Origin: Mactromeris polynyma
Taxonomy: Eukaryota; Mollusca; Bivalvia; Venerida; Mactridae
Direction of reading: 5' to 3'
Assembly: GCA_032209605.1 (NCBI GenBank)
Contig: JASFXZ010000032.1
Location: forward strand, 7,441,722 to 7,505,721
DNA length: 64,000 nt
Below the pieces are notes generated by a model. It saw only the letters and a list, made by a program, of their open reading frames with translations, searched no databases and had not been told where the DNA came from. This document shows, piece after piece, positions 1-12,539 of this stretch (the first letter of the stretch is position 1; every line of letters begins with the position of its first letter). Made by a program: the position numbers and the translations under genes.

Positions 1-113
1 GTTTATTATGGGCTAACAATATTTCTACTAAATTGTCAAGTGCGCTTTATTGATTTATTTGAAATTCTGTTTTAAATTTAATTTATTTTTACTGATGTTG
101 ATTTGTTTTACAG

Positions 114-223
114 GCGAACTTGCTAATATGCCGAGTACTGGTTCATTTCTGTATAACGAAACAGTAGATACGTGTGCCGTGTCGATAGTCGCACCAAGCG
201 TCCGGGTCACGTTATTATACTAA
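114..223 (+). CDS. Possible terminal coding exon of an upstream gene
   Basis: A pyrimidine-rich tract and acceptor (TTGTTTTACAG, ending at 113) is followed by an open frame to TAA at 221-223. It reads LANMPSTGSFLYNETVDTCA and ends VSIVAPSVRVTLLY. Not recognised. If real, the gene enters from the left edge of the window. Short length leaves chance as a live alternative. Confidence 0.3.
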
Positions 224-1102
224 AATTGAAAGGATTGTTTTTGCGAGATTACATCAATTAAAACAATGTTTCGATATTGATGAAAAAAATAGATTTAGTT
301 TGTACAAAAATAATGAATGTATGAACTAAACCGAACGTAGATTTCACATCTTAGATTACAGCGTCTCATTGCTATCATCGTCAACCGGTTGGTCTACTCG
401 AAGTACCTCCATATTCATCGTCTCAAGAAAATAGTATACGTAACTCTGAGTTTATTATAGATTTGATGAGTATTATGGCTGATTTTCAGGTGTATATCAA
501 TTGTGGAATGGCGAGAGTCTTGATATAAACGGCTTTCCTGTACTATGTGTGTCAATTTCGGCGAATGAGCTTACTCGAATAGTCGCGTATTAATTATTAA
601 TACGATAATATGGAAAACGTGCAATATTGGCAGCGCCTCTCAGGACTTTAGTCCTTTGATTATTAAATGTGACGCGGTGAACGAAGACGGAAGTAATGTT
701 TCTCCTATCTGTACAAAACGACAAAACAGCCGCCTCAGAAACCAGTATTTTTTTCCAGTTCCGTAGATCAGTGACGCGATTCCTTATACCAATGTTTTTC
801 ATTCCGCGTACTACAAGTGTGGGTGCCTGAGCTGGTTTTCTGTTTCTGACGCAATCAGAATGGAAAAAACGTAATGTCTCAATTGTTGTTTCAATCAAAC
901 TACCTGAGCCAAGGTCACATCAACCAAAAATATTACTGTACTTTGATTTTTTTTTCATTTTATAGTACGAGTGTAATTATCACAGTAGTATATAGTACAC
1001 CTTGTCTCGATTTTATCATACGGATGGAATGTTAACAGCGTAGCGGCCACAATGTCTCCAAGCAACCTACATCAATACATGTACGACTATGTTCATATGT
1101 AA
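224..1102. other. Unassigned stretch
   Basis: No repeat or gene recognised. A 102-codon minus-strand frame (590-898) has no family resemblance I know and no splice context. Confidence 0.5.
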
Positions 1103-1200
1103 TACAGTAAAACCTCACTTAAAGACCACCTTAATAACAAGACCACCTCGAAATTAAGCACATATTTTTCAAGTCCATTTTCACTGTTTTTCTCTCATAC

Positions 1201-3437
1201 CCAACAATATCGCTTATCAGATAAATCCAGTCGATGCAGATCGTTATCGATTGGACTTTTGGTCAGCAGACGATTTGTCTGTCGGCAGTTTCCGTAAGTG
1301 ACCGTAAATTTTCCGATGATCACCGATTAATGACTTGTATAACACATTAACATAGCCTCGGGCTACGTTAGATCTATGTATCCGATAAACGCTTAAAACA
1401 TTGTTTTATGATCATAAAGAGAAAACAATTGGAGTTCGACCTATATATTGGTCCCAGATGAAACACGAGATTATTTCATCATTGAAAACCTATGTATTAA
1501 CACGGATATGTCCGTGGTGATAGGCAAATGTTTTCTTATAAAATAGAAAAAAAACAAGGAATTCGTTTCACTTAACATGTGTAATAAACACTTGTCTTGC
1601 AGTTTCCAATTAAAATTGCAAGTACAAATTTATTTTGTGTACTTTAAATACCAAAGATACTGTGGTGACCGCTTACAGTCACTACCGCGTAATATATACG
1701 TATTTTATTGGTGGTCCCTGATAGGTATCAGAAAGGATGGTATTACATGTACATAGGATGTCTGAAAGGCTGAGAATAAAATGTTTTACCCCAGGCAAAG
1801 ACCTAAATACCATTAAATGGTATTTAGTTCTTTGCCCCAGGCGACTTTTGGGTGAAAAGAATAAAATCACGGACATATATAACATGTTTAATAACTATTC
1901 AGTTTTATTTACAGTAGATTTATTGAAATCAGTTATATAACTTATGCAATAAAACTGTGGACGAAAAAAGGGAAAAAATAAACAGATTCCATGGTACAGA
2001 AAGCAACCGTTAATAACAACATAATAATAATGCTTGGCTATTCACTATCTCCGCATTAAATTTAGCATGCGTATATATTTGAATGTTGTTCAAAACAAAG
2101 CAGTTTACACCACTGATGGCATTTTTAATAACTCCAACTGGTCAAGTCACGACTTTACATGTGCAACAGCAGTTGAATAAGTTTTCCTTTCTTTCTTAAT
2201 TTTGTTTTTACCCCTTTTTCATTCAGCATGTACATTATACACCGTTTTAGGGATTATTATAGTAGAATAATTATGAAAAAGTAACATTATGTGGAGATGA
2301 ACAAAATAATTTAAACATCAACGTTCAAAATAGTAGAACGTTTACCCAATGCTTCTTTTACAAAAAAATATATCTTGATAAGTTCAGTTTTGTTTACAGT
2401 TTTTAATCAAATTCATATACCTGGTGCGAAGGTGTGAACAACATATCTAAGGTAGTGACACAGTAAACAATCACGGAGTGTAATTTATAAATTTATTGAT
2501 TAAATTCTATTACCACGGATATAATAAACTTTTTATATGGTTAATATGTCCGTGCTATAACGAATGATTTAAACTGATTTATAAACCCGATGATAATTTA
2601 TGAATTATATTAGTTCATGATATTTGTGGAAGATCAAGTTTACACCACATATATTTTATATATTTGTGACCAATGCTATATCTTTGCGCTGAATAAAACA
2701 AAATGTTCATGACAATTGAAATTAAGCTGCAGCTAAAGAAAATACGACACAACAGTCGATAATGGTCTTCTAGAAGAAATTAATTTCATGAAGCTTAATT
2801 AACGCTATAATATTGCATAAATGCAGTCTACACTTGACCACCATAAACCATGGTCCAGCGAACAGTTTGATTGAGATAACATCTTATGAGACCACATGTG
2901 GAGATTAAACTTGTCACAAGAAAGACTAACCGAAATCGGTTTCACTAGCTAATCTTCGTGATTTTCCGTGATATCTCACGGAAACACTCCTGAAATTGAC
3001 AGGTACTCCATGTATCTCTCAATTCCCCCATTTTATTTTCATAATAAATTACATCAATTGACACCGATGGAACGAGCATAAAATATCCTAACAGAATCTG
3101 CTTGAATATTTGAATTCCCGTCTAAGGATAAGTTAAAATAGTGATTTAAACACGTCGGACGTCCAGGAAAAACGGACCGTTTATACTGTTTTCAATAGGA
3201 AACTGGGTGGCTCAAGAAAACTGTAGATTCCCCCGCCTAAACATATATAAAATTTCAATATTTTTATATGATTGAAAAGAAGATACATTGAGGTTTCCAA
3301 ATCTGCTTGAATATTTTGAATATGTTAAAAAATAAAGAAATAATCATAATAAATACGTAGCGTTCCCCATCTAATCAATGCTATTTAGACGACTGGAAAT
3401 ATTGATTTTTGGCTGATGCGATAAGCGATATTGTTGG
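1201..3437. mobile_element. 2.2-kb non-autonomous DNA transposon, 18-bp perfect TIRs
   Basis: CCAACAATATCGCTTATC (1201-1218) and its exact reverse complement (3420-3437) bound 2237 bp lying inside a MITE copy. No long reading frame, so it depends on a transposase elsewhere. The target duplication could not be resolved and the superfamily is not recognised. Confidence 0.85.
1794..1836. repeat. Near-perfect palindrome inside the 2.2-kb element
   Basis: Arms of 21 bp (GGCAAAGACCTAAATACCATT and its complement) with one mismatch and a one-base centre. It could extrude as a cruciform or fold as an RNA hairpin. Confidence 0.85.
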
Positions 3438-3719
3438 ACATGTTTATTCAACCTCAATTTTAAGACCACCTCAGTATTACGACCAGTTTTCTAGGGTCCT
3501 AAATGTGGTCTTATTATTGAGGTTTTCATGTACTGTCTTTTATCGTATGACCAAAAAAATATCGGTGAAGTGCGACTATTGAGTGTATCGTAATGATAAA
3601 ACCTAAGTTATGGCCCTTAATGTAGCCGTTTTCTCGTGCAAGCACTGGTTCAGTCATGAGTCCATTGTTTGTGTTATAAATATCGGTTTTTGTTTTCTTC
3701 TTTTTATTCAGACAAATAT

Positions 3720-3870
3720 TTGTATTTTGGCCTATGCTTAGAGCGCCCGGTCCCTGAATCGGAAGTCGGGGGTTCGAATCATGCCAGACCAGAATCTCCA
3801 TACTCAATGGACCTGGCGCTAGTACAGGTTAGAAATCCAGGAAGCTGCCACCTAAAGTCATTAATATAAG
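3720..3870 (+). repeat. tRNA-derived SINE
   Basis: Pol III B-box GGGTTCGAATC at about 3770, with a degenerate tRNA-like 5' part before it and an unrelated tail after it. Confidence 0.6.
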
Positions 3871-4315
3871 TTATATAAGTTTGAAATATTTGGCACAATT
3901 TGTTTTAGTGAAAATTCAAAAATAATGTAACAATATTGGTTCTGATGCAAGTTGGTCTTAAACATGTATCTGGCTCATCTGAACATAAAAAGTTTGAATT
4001 GGCTTTATCTAGTATTGTTTTTTACCATATTACTAACACACAAAACATGTAAAATAGCCTGATTGTTTTTTTAATTTCGTGGTTTACAAACCGATTTATT
4101 CAACAAATACGGATCAATACATTATGAGTTCATTCTTTGTTAATGTATGTTTATTGATGTTTTAACAATAGGAAATAATTATATTGTTCGTGCTTGGTAA
4201 GGTAAAAAAATATAAAAAAAATTAGCATAGTATTACTTCAATTGTGATCCGGTCTGATTATAGAGTTAAAATACGGCTGAAAAAACTACACCATGAAAAA
4301 GATGGCCGTATCAAC

Positions 4316-4800
4316 GAGGTGGTCTTAATTTGGAGATGGTCTTAATTTGGAGGCGGTCTTATTTTGGAGGTGGTCTTTATTTGGAGGTGGTCTTAATTTG
4401 GAGGCGGTCTTAATTTGGAGGCGGTCTTAATTTGGAGGCCTTAATTTGGAGGCGGTCTTAATTTGGAGGTGGTCTTAATTTGGAGGCGGTCTTAATTTGG
4501 AGGCGGTCTTAATTTGGAGGCGGTCTTAATTTGGAGGGGTTCTTTATTTGGAGGGGGTCTTAATTAGGAGGCGGTCTTAATTTGGAGGGGGTCTTAATTT
4601 GGAGGTGGTCTTAATTTGGAGGTGGTCTTAATTTGGAGTTGGTCTTAATTTGGAGTTGGTCTTAATTTGGATGTGGTCTTAATTTGGAGTTGGTCTTAAT
4701 TTGGATGTGGTCTTAATTTGGAGGTGGTCTTAATTTGGAGGCGGTCTTAATTTGGAGGCGGTCTTAATTTGGAGGCGGTCTTAATTTGGAGGTGGTCTTT
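4316..4800. repeat. 17-bp minisatellite, about 28 copies
   Basis: Unit AGGCGGTCTTAATTTGG with GGTGG, GTTGG and ATGTGG variants. The unit is nearly the internal GAGGTGGTCTTAATTTTGAGG of the family A MITE, so the array probably grew from one; GTGGTCTTTTAATGAAG at its right edge still looks like MITE end sequence. Confidence 0.9.
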
Positions 4801-5586
4801 TAATGAAGTTGTGTTGTACTTTTTTCATCATTTATCGCACTGAACATTTTATACTATTAAGGTAATGAATGATTTACTGATGTCAACAAAGTTAGATGGC
4901 TTGTTTGATGAACAAATGGTAGATTTAACGAAAGGTGATGTAGAGCAAATAGATGAATCTAATTTTGCATTCCTTCAGATAATATAAAATGAAATGAAGA
5001 TGTATTGATAAATAGGTTAAAATGTAATTAACATTTTCAGTGTCTCGTTTTACGTATAGAGGTCTAAATAATGTCATACATCTAGAGGTAACCTTGTGTT
5101 TTATGTGTACCGTGATATGACTTTAACAATGAATATTAAATGATGACATAAAATTATGAAATCTGACTTGACTCGTTCTTGACATTATTAATTCCTTTCA
5201 CGTTTTATTGTAGGCGTGTTACGCTTAACGCGAGGATCGTCACTTCTACGATAGTTTGTAAACTCGAATGTTTTATTATCTTTTATTAACGAAAATAAAA
5301 CTTAATTTATTACTTTCACCGTCTGCCAATCATTCTCGTTTTTCTTAGTACTTTATAAAGCGAAACATTAATAAAACAAGATCGACGTATTTTTTTGCCT
5401 TGAATTGTAAAACAAAACCACATCGGTCGACGCCACTATGTTGAACAGCAATAATTCATTCTGTGAAAATATGGTGTATAAATCTATAAAGTATGGAAGG
5501 CCGGTGATGACTTAATTATTCGTTAAATTCCTGCCACAAAAAAACGTGAAATCATTAACTGTTCGAGTTTACGTCTTGTGCATTAA

Positions 5587-5806
5587 AATCACGTTTTGAA
5601 TAAAATCATGTGATATTACAATTCACGATTTCACGTTTTGCATAAAATCATGTGATATCACAATACACGATTTCACTTTTTGCATAAAATCATGTGATAT
5701 CACAATTCACGATTTCACGTTTTGCATAAAATCATGTGATATCACAATTCACGATTTCACGTTTTGAATAAAATCATGTGATATAACAATTTACGATTTC
5801 ACGTTC
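5587..5806. repeat. 42-bp tandem repeat, about 5 copies
   Basis: Unit contains CGTTTTGCATAAAATCATGT and GATATCACAATTCACGATTT. Related CACGATTT and GTGAAATC words continue to about 5940, in both orientations. Confidence 0.9.
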
Positions 5807-5953
5807 AAAATCCCAAATCGTGAATTCACGAAGATGGTGATTTCATAGTTTACTATTTTATTATTTGGTTCGATATCGCGGTATCATGAACTGTGAAATC
5901 GCTCATGACTTCGCGATACATGATTTCACGATTGCATAACACAAAATCATAAA

Positions 5954-6136
5954 TACAGTAAAACCTTACTCAAAGAACACCTCAATAATTAGACCACCTC
6001 AAAATTAAGAACACGATTTTCAAGTCAATTTTCATTGTTATGCTCCTTATTCAACCTCAATATTAAGATAATCTCAATATTACGACCAGACTTCAATGGT
6101 CCCAATGGTGGTCTTATTATTGAGGTTTCAGTGTTA
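5954..6136. mobile_element. Pogo-like MITE, family A
   Basis: TACAGTAAAACCTTACTCAA at the left and ATTGAGGTTTCAGTGTTA at the right; about 183 bp; internal boxes in consensus order. Starts and ends with TA, as expected for Tc1/mariner/pogo target sites. Confidence 0.85.
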
Positions 6137-7024
6137 CGAAGTCACTACCGGTCCTCCGTACAACGAATGATGTTATCTATACCCGCGATAGTAGCGGCAC
6201 GTCCCAATACAACCATACAAATCTGTCACATACCACGTATGTTGGAGTCTCATAGGCCGAATAGCAACTTTTCATATTCAGACATAAAAGCCAAGTTTAT
6301 TAGTGCAACTACATTATAACAATTATAGATGCGAATGACATACATCAAACACAATGAACTCTGTCAAAATAAATCGCTGAAATGATTTAATGAATTCTTA
6401 AAAAAGTTTTTTAGCGACACATACATTTTTCCCGACTTAAACCGTTTGTTGAATTTTGGAGTTATCTGTTTAAAAAGCGCTGAAAGATCGTGAGCGAAAG
6501 TTCGTCTGCTGAATATGTAAACAGAGACAACTCGGTCGTTAGATACGATATCAAAGGTTTCCGTTTTAGACATAGTTGACCACAAAAATAAGTGCATTGT
6601 AAAATGTCAAACATTTTATGGGGAAGTTCTTGGAATAAAATCGTAAATGACATCACAGACGCGTGATTTTAACACCCATCTTTTCGAAGTATTGTGAAAA
6701 AATAAATGACGTTAAGTCACAATTGGCGTACATTGTAATTAGGCGGGGAAAATAGCGATACATTGTGTAGTGAAACATTATGATCTTACCAATTTATGTA
6801 GTCATCTTTTTCAGAGAAATTGTTTAATGAATTCAGTAATACTTGTGAAAAATTATTTTATTGTACTGAAACCTAATGTGGTTACATGCTCGGTAGTAAA
6901 ACGATAAATAAGAACATTTTAATCGATCTGTCAAAATCCCTACTTTCGTTTTGATGACTAACATAAGTTACTTGCGGTTTGTAAACATGTCAATATCAAT
7001 CTAACAGAATGTATCCGTGTAATA

Positions 7025-7512
7025 CGAAGTGCAATTTGTGTGGTTTGGACTGACCATATAGCCAAATAGGAAGTGCAATTTGTGTGGTTCGGAATGACCA
7101 TATAGCCAAATAGGAAGTGCAATTTGTGTGGTTTGGAATGACCATACAGCCAAATAGGAAGTGCAATTTGTGTGGTTTGGAATGACCATATAGCCAAATA
7201 GGAAGTGCAATTTGTGTGGTTTGGAATGACCATATAGCCAAATAGGAAGTGCAATTTGTGTGGTTTGGAATGACCATATAGCCAAATAGGAAGTGCAATT
7301 TGTGTGGTTTGGAATGACCATATAGCCAAATAGGAAGTGCAATTTGTGTGGTTTGGAATGACCATATAGCCAAATAGGAAGTGCAAATTGTGTGGTTTGG
7401 AATGACCATATAGCCAAATAGGAAGTGCAAATTGTGTGGTTTGGAATGACCATATAGCCAAATAGGAAGTGCAATTTGTGTGGTTTGGAATGACCATATA
7501 GCCAAATAGGAA
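7025..7512. repeat. 44-bp minisatellite, 11 copies
   Basis: Unit includes GCCAAATAGGAAGTGCAATT and TGTGTGGTTTGGAATGACCA. Copies are nearly identical. Because 44 is not a multiple of 3 and the minus strand has no stop in any frame, three overlapping minus-strand frames stay open for 157-209 codons with a 44-residue period. These are not genes. Confidence 0.95.
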
Positions 7513-7639
7513 GAGAAAATGTGATGCTGCTTCAATGTTTAATTGACGGCTATATAGAACATCTTTCCCTGGGCTGTTTGATATCAAAACAACCTTCTGG
7601 CAACTTACAACTTATATACTAATCATTTTGAAAGACTGC

Positions 7640-7790
7640 TTCCTGTGTTAATGACCAGTCCTCGTGCCAAGTTCAGGATTTGCGTAGTTTGTGATCAAAC
7701 CATGTTCCATGGGGAGCTCAAACTCACGACCTTAAATCCAGGAGGCAGGCGTTATACCCCTCAAACAATACGCCTTTCTTATGTAAACTT
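7640..7790 (-). repeat. tRNA-derived SINE, minus strand
   Basis: The minus strand has a degenerate tRNA-like head (B-box region near 7720-7735). The + strand CAGTCCTCGTGCCAAGTT matches the end of the copy at 45000. Confidence 0.5.
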
Positions 7791-7929
7791 TTACACAAGT
7801 TCATCCAGACCATTTAAAGACGTTTCTAGCTCGTCCGAACGTAAAATGTTTGAATGGGCTTCATCCAGTATTTTTGTTACATTGGCTAAAACATCCTTTA
7901 TCAGAACTATTGCATTGTATAGGCGATAA

Positions 7930-9056
7930 AAACAATAATGTTTTATTATATCACATCAGACAAAACTTGGAAAAACGGTTATTTTTTTAACTTCATAATA
8001 ATACAAACTTCTTTTTTTTCGACAAATACAGAGGAATACATTAATTGTGTATTCTTTGATAATGCATTGTTTGTTTAGGTAAACAAGTGAGCAAAATTAT
8101 GAACAAAACTTTACTTCAAACTATTACAACATCAATGTAAACGAGTACTATACATGTATTATGATTTATATTATGTTCATCAACCATACTTTTGCATGTC
8201 AAATGCTATTATTGCCATTGACCAATGTATAATATTTCGTTAATGTTGTACATATATTTGCATTTGTTTATGAGAAATCATGAGCAGTAATGCCTAATAT
8301 TTCGGAATAAAATATCTATATTTAATACGATGTAGTAATTTGTAACAAATTACCAGATAATAGTTTTAGGAATGTCAAATGTGTCACACTTCAATCACCA
8401 TTTACTTAATGTATATGGATTTGAGAGATGTTCATTTTTAGATGTCGCGATTATGGGCCCATTATCATAATTGCCTATTTATTAATAATATGGATTTATA
8501 TTTCTCAACCACTGTGGTGGGTAAGAAAATACCAATGAAGTAGACATCGTATAAACAAATCAAATAACTTATTGAGTTAACATCGACTGTAAAACAAGTT
8601 CTTGCTGTCATTTTAGTATTTTACTGACAGGCTGTAAATCGCTGTATGAGTATTATATCTATTTATGTTTTAGATGTATGTTAAGTTCCCGTTGCCCAAT
8701 GTGCATGCAGTTATATCACTTGATATAATATTCATACTCTTTTCAACCCCCTTTCCGCCTATTGTTACAGACTTTCTGGACTTGTTCCATGATGTATTCC
8801 ATCCATTAAAAGTCCACCCATGTTGCCCCCTTATATCAGTATCCTTAGTTGTTCTTTATGGTCGGTCAGACCATTCCTTGCACCCCTATTCCAATACATG
8901 TTTATCCATGCACCTCCTCAGTGCCTAATGTTTTGTGGACTGTTGTTTTCCCGGGTGTCTGCGTGAGGAGGCATTGTCTTGTGAATGTGGCGTTCCCTGT
9001 AACAACTTCATCTCTCTTATAACTGATTTTAACTTATTTTTACTTATATCTTTTAC
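7930..9056. other. Unassigned AT-rich stretch
   Basis: I see no gene, SINE or MITE here. An 84-codon + frame at 8674-8928 and an 80-codon one at 8935-9177 are unsupported. The same holds for 6137-7024, 9498-10421 and 11103-11984. Confidence 0.4.
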
Positions 9057-9497
9057 TAATCACTCTCGATGGATCCTGGCTACTAACCAGTACTCACTGG
9101 TACAATTACGGACCAAACCTTCCGATAGAGAATGCCTGGTTCTGAGACAAACACACCTGTATCTGCTCGTATATTAACACATGTGTCCATGTGTTAACCA
9201 ACCAGTAAATAATCAATTCACAACAACCCGACATTAATCAAAGGTGAAGGACACAGTATGTTAAAAACATTTCCTTATAACTTTTACTTATCACTCTCGA
9301 TGGATCCTGGCTACTAACCAGTTCTCGCTGGTACAATTACGGACCAAACCTTCCGATAGAGAATGCTTGGTTCTGAGACAAACACACATATATCTGCTCG
9401 TATATTAACACATGTGTCCATGTGTTAACCAACCAGTACTTCCATAATCAACTCACTACAACCCGACATTAATCAAAGGTGAAGGACACAGTATGTT
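9057..9497. repeat. Tandem duplication, 231-bp period, 2 copies
   Basis: Starts with CACTCTCGATGGATCCTGGC at 9061 and again at about 9292; both copies run to AATCAAAGGTGAAGGACACA. Few differences, so recent. Each contains the small palindrome TAACACATGTGTCCATGTG. Confidence 0.9.
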
Positions 9498-10421
9498 TGG
9501 AAGTACTGTCATCAGCAAAATTGTCACATAGAACATGCACCTCGCCGGTTGGTCGAACCTACGAATTTTATACTAGATGTCGAGTGCTTTGCCAACTGAA
9601 CTTTCCGGGCATTTGTTTCTAACGCAGTCGGCAATATTTATGTTTTAATATTCATTGACACACAAATAAACGTTCGAAGTCATTAGAAATGTAATGAATA
9701 TCTAATCAAGAGTTGACACGTAGTTCTGTAATAAAATGGTAAATATTCAGTACAATAATGTAACAACCACAAACATTCGATTCATTGATGGGTTAAATTT
9801 TGCATTGTATACTATAATGTTATTATTGCTTTTTTTAATTATGTTTATTTGATGTTGTCAGATTGATTCCTGACTTGATGAATTGTTTTGAAGTATGCAT
9901 GTTATATCTTCAATCAGTCTGTTGATTGACTATCTTAACATCGATGTAATTTACTCGTAGGGTAAAGGAGGCAGTTTTGAAGTCATTAATAATCTAGTTG
10001 AACAGCGACTGGTATTTTATATACGCGATAAACGGAAGTATTTTGACAATGGCGAATACATTTATACCTATAAATTTATGTAATATTCAAAGGAGCTCTT
10101 TCTAAGGGAAGTGTCAGGTATGCAGATGCCTTGCATGGACTAATTAACGTCAATAACATGTTATTGAACTGTATTTTAATAACATAGTGTGTCAAAGGTA
10201 AACTGTTGTTTGATAAATTGAGTATTGGTGTGATCGCCCTGTCGTAATTTATTTATTTTTCATTCAGGAATGGTAGGTTCGTGACCCAAACAGCAGACGT
10301 GGATCACTATTCGGTTACATTACTTGGTGTATCTCGAGGTTTTGCGTCAGTATCATACAGGGGGCGTTCAAAGTGTTGACCTTACGTAACTCGGTCCGTA
10401 CCGCGGTCAATGTTCGAATGA

Positions 10422-10604
10422 TACAGTAAAATCTCAATAATAAGACCACCCTTGGGACCCTAGAAATATGGTCTTCTTATCGATGTGGTCTGATAAAATA
10501 AGGTTGTATTTACAGCAAAACAGTGAAAATGGACTTGAAAATTCTGTTCTAAATTTTGATGTGGTCTTATTATTGAGGTGGTCTTAAAGTCAGGTTTTAC
10601 TGTA
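10422..10604. mobile_element. Pogo-like MITE, family A
   Basis: TACAGTAAAATCTCAATAAT at the left and GTCAGGTTTTACTGTA at the right, about 183 bp, TA at both ends. Opposite orientation to most copies in the window. Confidence 0.9.
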
Positions 10605-10855
10605 CTTGTGCCGATTTCTACCACTGCAAAGCTCAGTCTTTTACCATTACAATGTCATCAAAATAGTGTACGCTTCTTCAGTAGAAATGCATTTGTTAAT
10701 TTCTTCCAAACTCCTAGTCGTAAACATAGTTTGAAAAATTGACGGATAACCGAGCTTAGAATGTTAGAATACCCCTGTATTACGGCATCTCTTCCAAATG
10801 CCAATAAACTCGATTACATACGCATGAAACAATGAGTGATGTGGATATAATGAAA

Positions 10856-11102
10856 TACAGTCAAATCCCCTGACTGACCACCTCCATGATAAGACCACCT
10901 CATTATTACGACCAGTTTTCACGGGTCCCCAGAGTGGTTGTAATATTGAGGTTGAATAAAGTGCGAAACTGTGAAATGGACTTGAAGATTGTGTTCTTAA
11001 TTTTGAGGTGGTCTTATTATCGAGGTGGTTTTATTATTGAGGTGGTCTTATTATCGAGGTGGTCTTATTGTTGAGGTGGTCTTTAAGATAGGTTTTACTG
11101 TA
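10856..11102. mobile_element. Pogo-like MITE, family A, with expanded GAGGTGGTCTTATTA units
   Basis: TACAGTCAAATCC to GGTTTTACTGTA. The right half holds four to five tandem GAGGTGGTCTTATTATC/G units in place of the usual one or two, an early step toward an array like 4316-4800. Confidence 0.85.
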
Positions 11103-11984
11103 CTATCATTGACATTTAACAAGAAACAAATCGTAACTACGGTGGAATAAATGTGTATGAAGCTGGTAAATATTGCATGACTAGTCTTTTTCCGCTCAAA
11201 ATGTCTACTGTCATCAGGTGATATTAAAAATTATTTGTTTTTACTTGTAGTTGAGTACTTGAAGATTTTAACAGCTTTTTCTCGGATTTGTTGTTATTGT
11301 TGTTTTCAAACAGACGATACTTTCGATAAAGCTGATTAATGGCGGGGACAATCGCCGTCTGCATATTGCCGCCTTCAAATACAAAAAAACATGCTTACTA
11401 TAGTTTACGAAACAATTGTTTTTTACCCAAGGAACAAAAACTAAAGGAAAGACAATATCATTAACACTGGGGGTCGTTTGATTTAAATACAGAAAAATTT
11501 GGCATTTATATTCAAATAAGTGCATGTTTTATGTGACGTATGTTTTTTCGAAAATGAGAAACATTGACGTGTGGAAGTGTTTAATGTCTTAAGTCGGTCT
11601 GTTTGTGACATGCTAACAAGCGAAATGTGATGAATATACAAAAAATTATTATATAGAGATAAATACTTTTAAATCGGTCGGCTTCTCGACTTTTACAGAC
11701 GAGAAAAGTCATCTATCATATCCTTGTTAATAATGTAGTCGCCGTTTATTTTTGTCCAATCTTATGACTTTTTGTGTACTTCATTTTGAAGAGTTAATAT
11801 ATGTTAACACAAATAACATTAAGTTTTTAGGCATTATAGAGGTGCGGATACGAATTGAACTAAAGTTTAAACTTTTCTATTTTACATCGTTTTTGAAACA
11901 ATGCCTTACAACTTTCACAAATCACGCTCGATAAACTGTAACCTAGGTTTCTAACGCGCTTTAATCAAAGATTGTAAAGTTCTT

Positions 11985-12075
11985 GCTAAAACCCCGCTCA
12001 ACGGGACTCGAACTCGTGACCCTCGGATCAGGACGCAGGCGCTCTGCTCCTCGACCACCAGTCGTCCCGACTTTA
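11985..12075 (-). repeat. tRNA-derived SINE head, minus strand
   Basis: Reverse complement reads GACGACTGGTGGTCGAGGAG at the A-box and GAGTTCGAGTCCCG at the B-box, tRNA-Leu-like with a long variable region. No good acceptor stem, so SINE or pseudogene. Confidence 0.55.
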
Positions 12076-12098
12076 AGCGGTTTGTAACTAAGAATACT

Positions 12099-12196
12099 AC
12101 CTCAAAATGAAGTACACTTCAAGTCCATATTAACCTCAATATTAAGACCATTTTTCAAGGGTCCCTTGGGTGGTCTTATTATTGAGGTTTACTGTA
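12099..12196. mobile_element. Family A MITE, 5'-truncated
   Basis: Keeps CCTCAATATTAAGACC and GTGGTCTTATTATTGAGG to ACTGTA; the left terminus is missing. Confidence 0.8.
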
Positions 12197-12344
12197 TTTT
12201 AATCAATTTTAATCATTTTTAGACATACAAAAACTTGGTAACATATGTGCGACTAAAAATACCCGATCTGGGAATATCTGCACATATCGCTGTATTGCTT
12301 GTTTATTCTGGATATTTCAAGAAAAATATACCACTATCACAGAT

Positions 12345-12535
12345 AGGAGTGTACCGTCGTGATGGAGGGGTTATAGTCGCTGACTTCAAATCACTTGCCC
12401 CCCTCACGGTGTGGGTTCGAACCCCAACTGGAAGGAATAATTCGTAAGTTAAGAAGCTATCCAGCTGGCTAACGGAAGCTCCGTGGATATACCCAGGTGT
12501 CTGTCTGGGGGTCGTCCTCCACTCTAAAATAAAGT
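12345..12535 (+). repeat. tRNA-derived SINE with conserved central domain
   Basis: B-box GTGGGTTCGAACCCC at about 12412, then the block AAGCTATCCAGCTGGCTAAC and ACCCAGGTGTCTG. The same block occurs at 60598-60800 and, without a head, at 37740. It resembles central-domain SINEs of molluscs; family assignment is from memory. Confidence 0.7.
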
Positions 12536-12539
12536 AAAG

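Larger units (their letters stand above)
1103..3535. mobile_element. Pogo-like MITE (family A) split by a nested element
   Basis: Left half from TACAGTAAAACCTCACTTAA (1103-1200), right half from 3438 to TACTGT (3535). Together they make one ordinary family A copy: the internal boxes GACCACCTC, ATTAAG, TTCAACCTCAA and GTGGTCTTATTATTGAGG are in the usual order. The break is filled by the element at 1201-3437. Confidence 0.85.

Noticed and set aside
590..898. 102-codon minus-strand frame
   Set aside because: Not recognised, no splice sites or promoter that I can see; length possible by chance.
6958..7587. Long minus-strand reading frames (209, 179 and 157 codons)
   Set aside because: All are translations of the same 44-bp satellite in three frames; periodic and overlapping, so not proteins.
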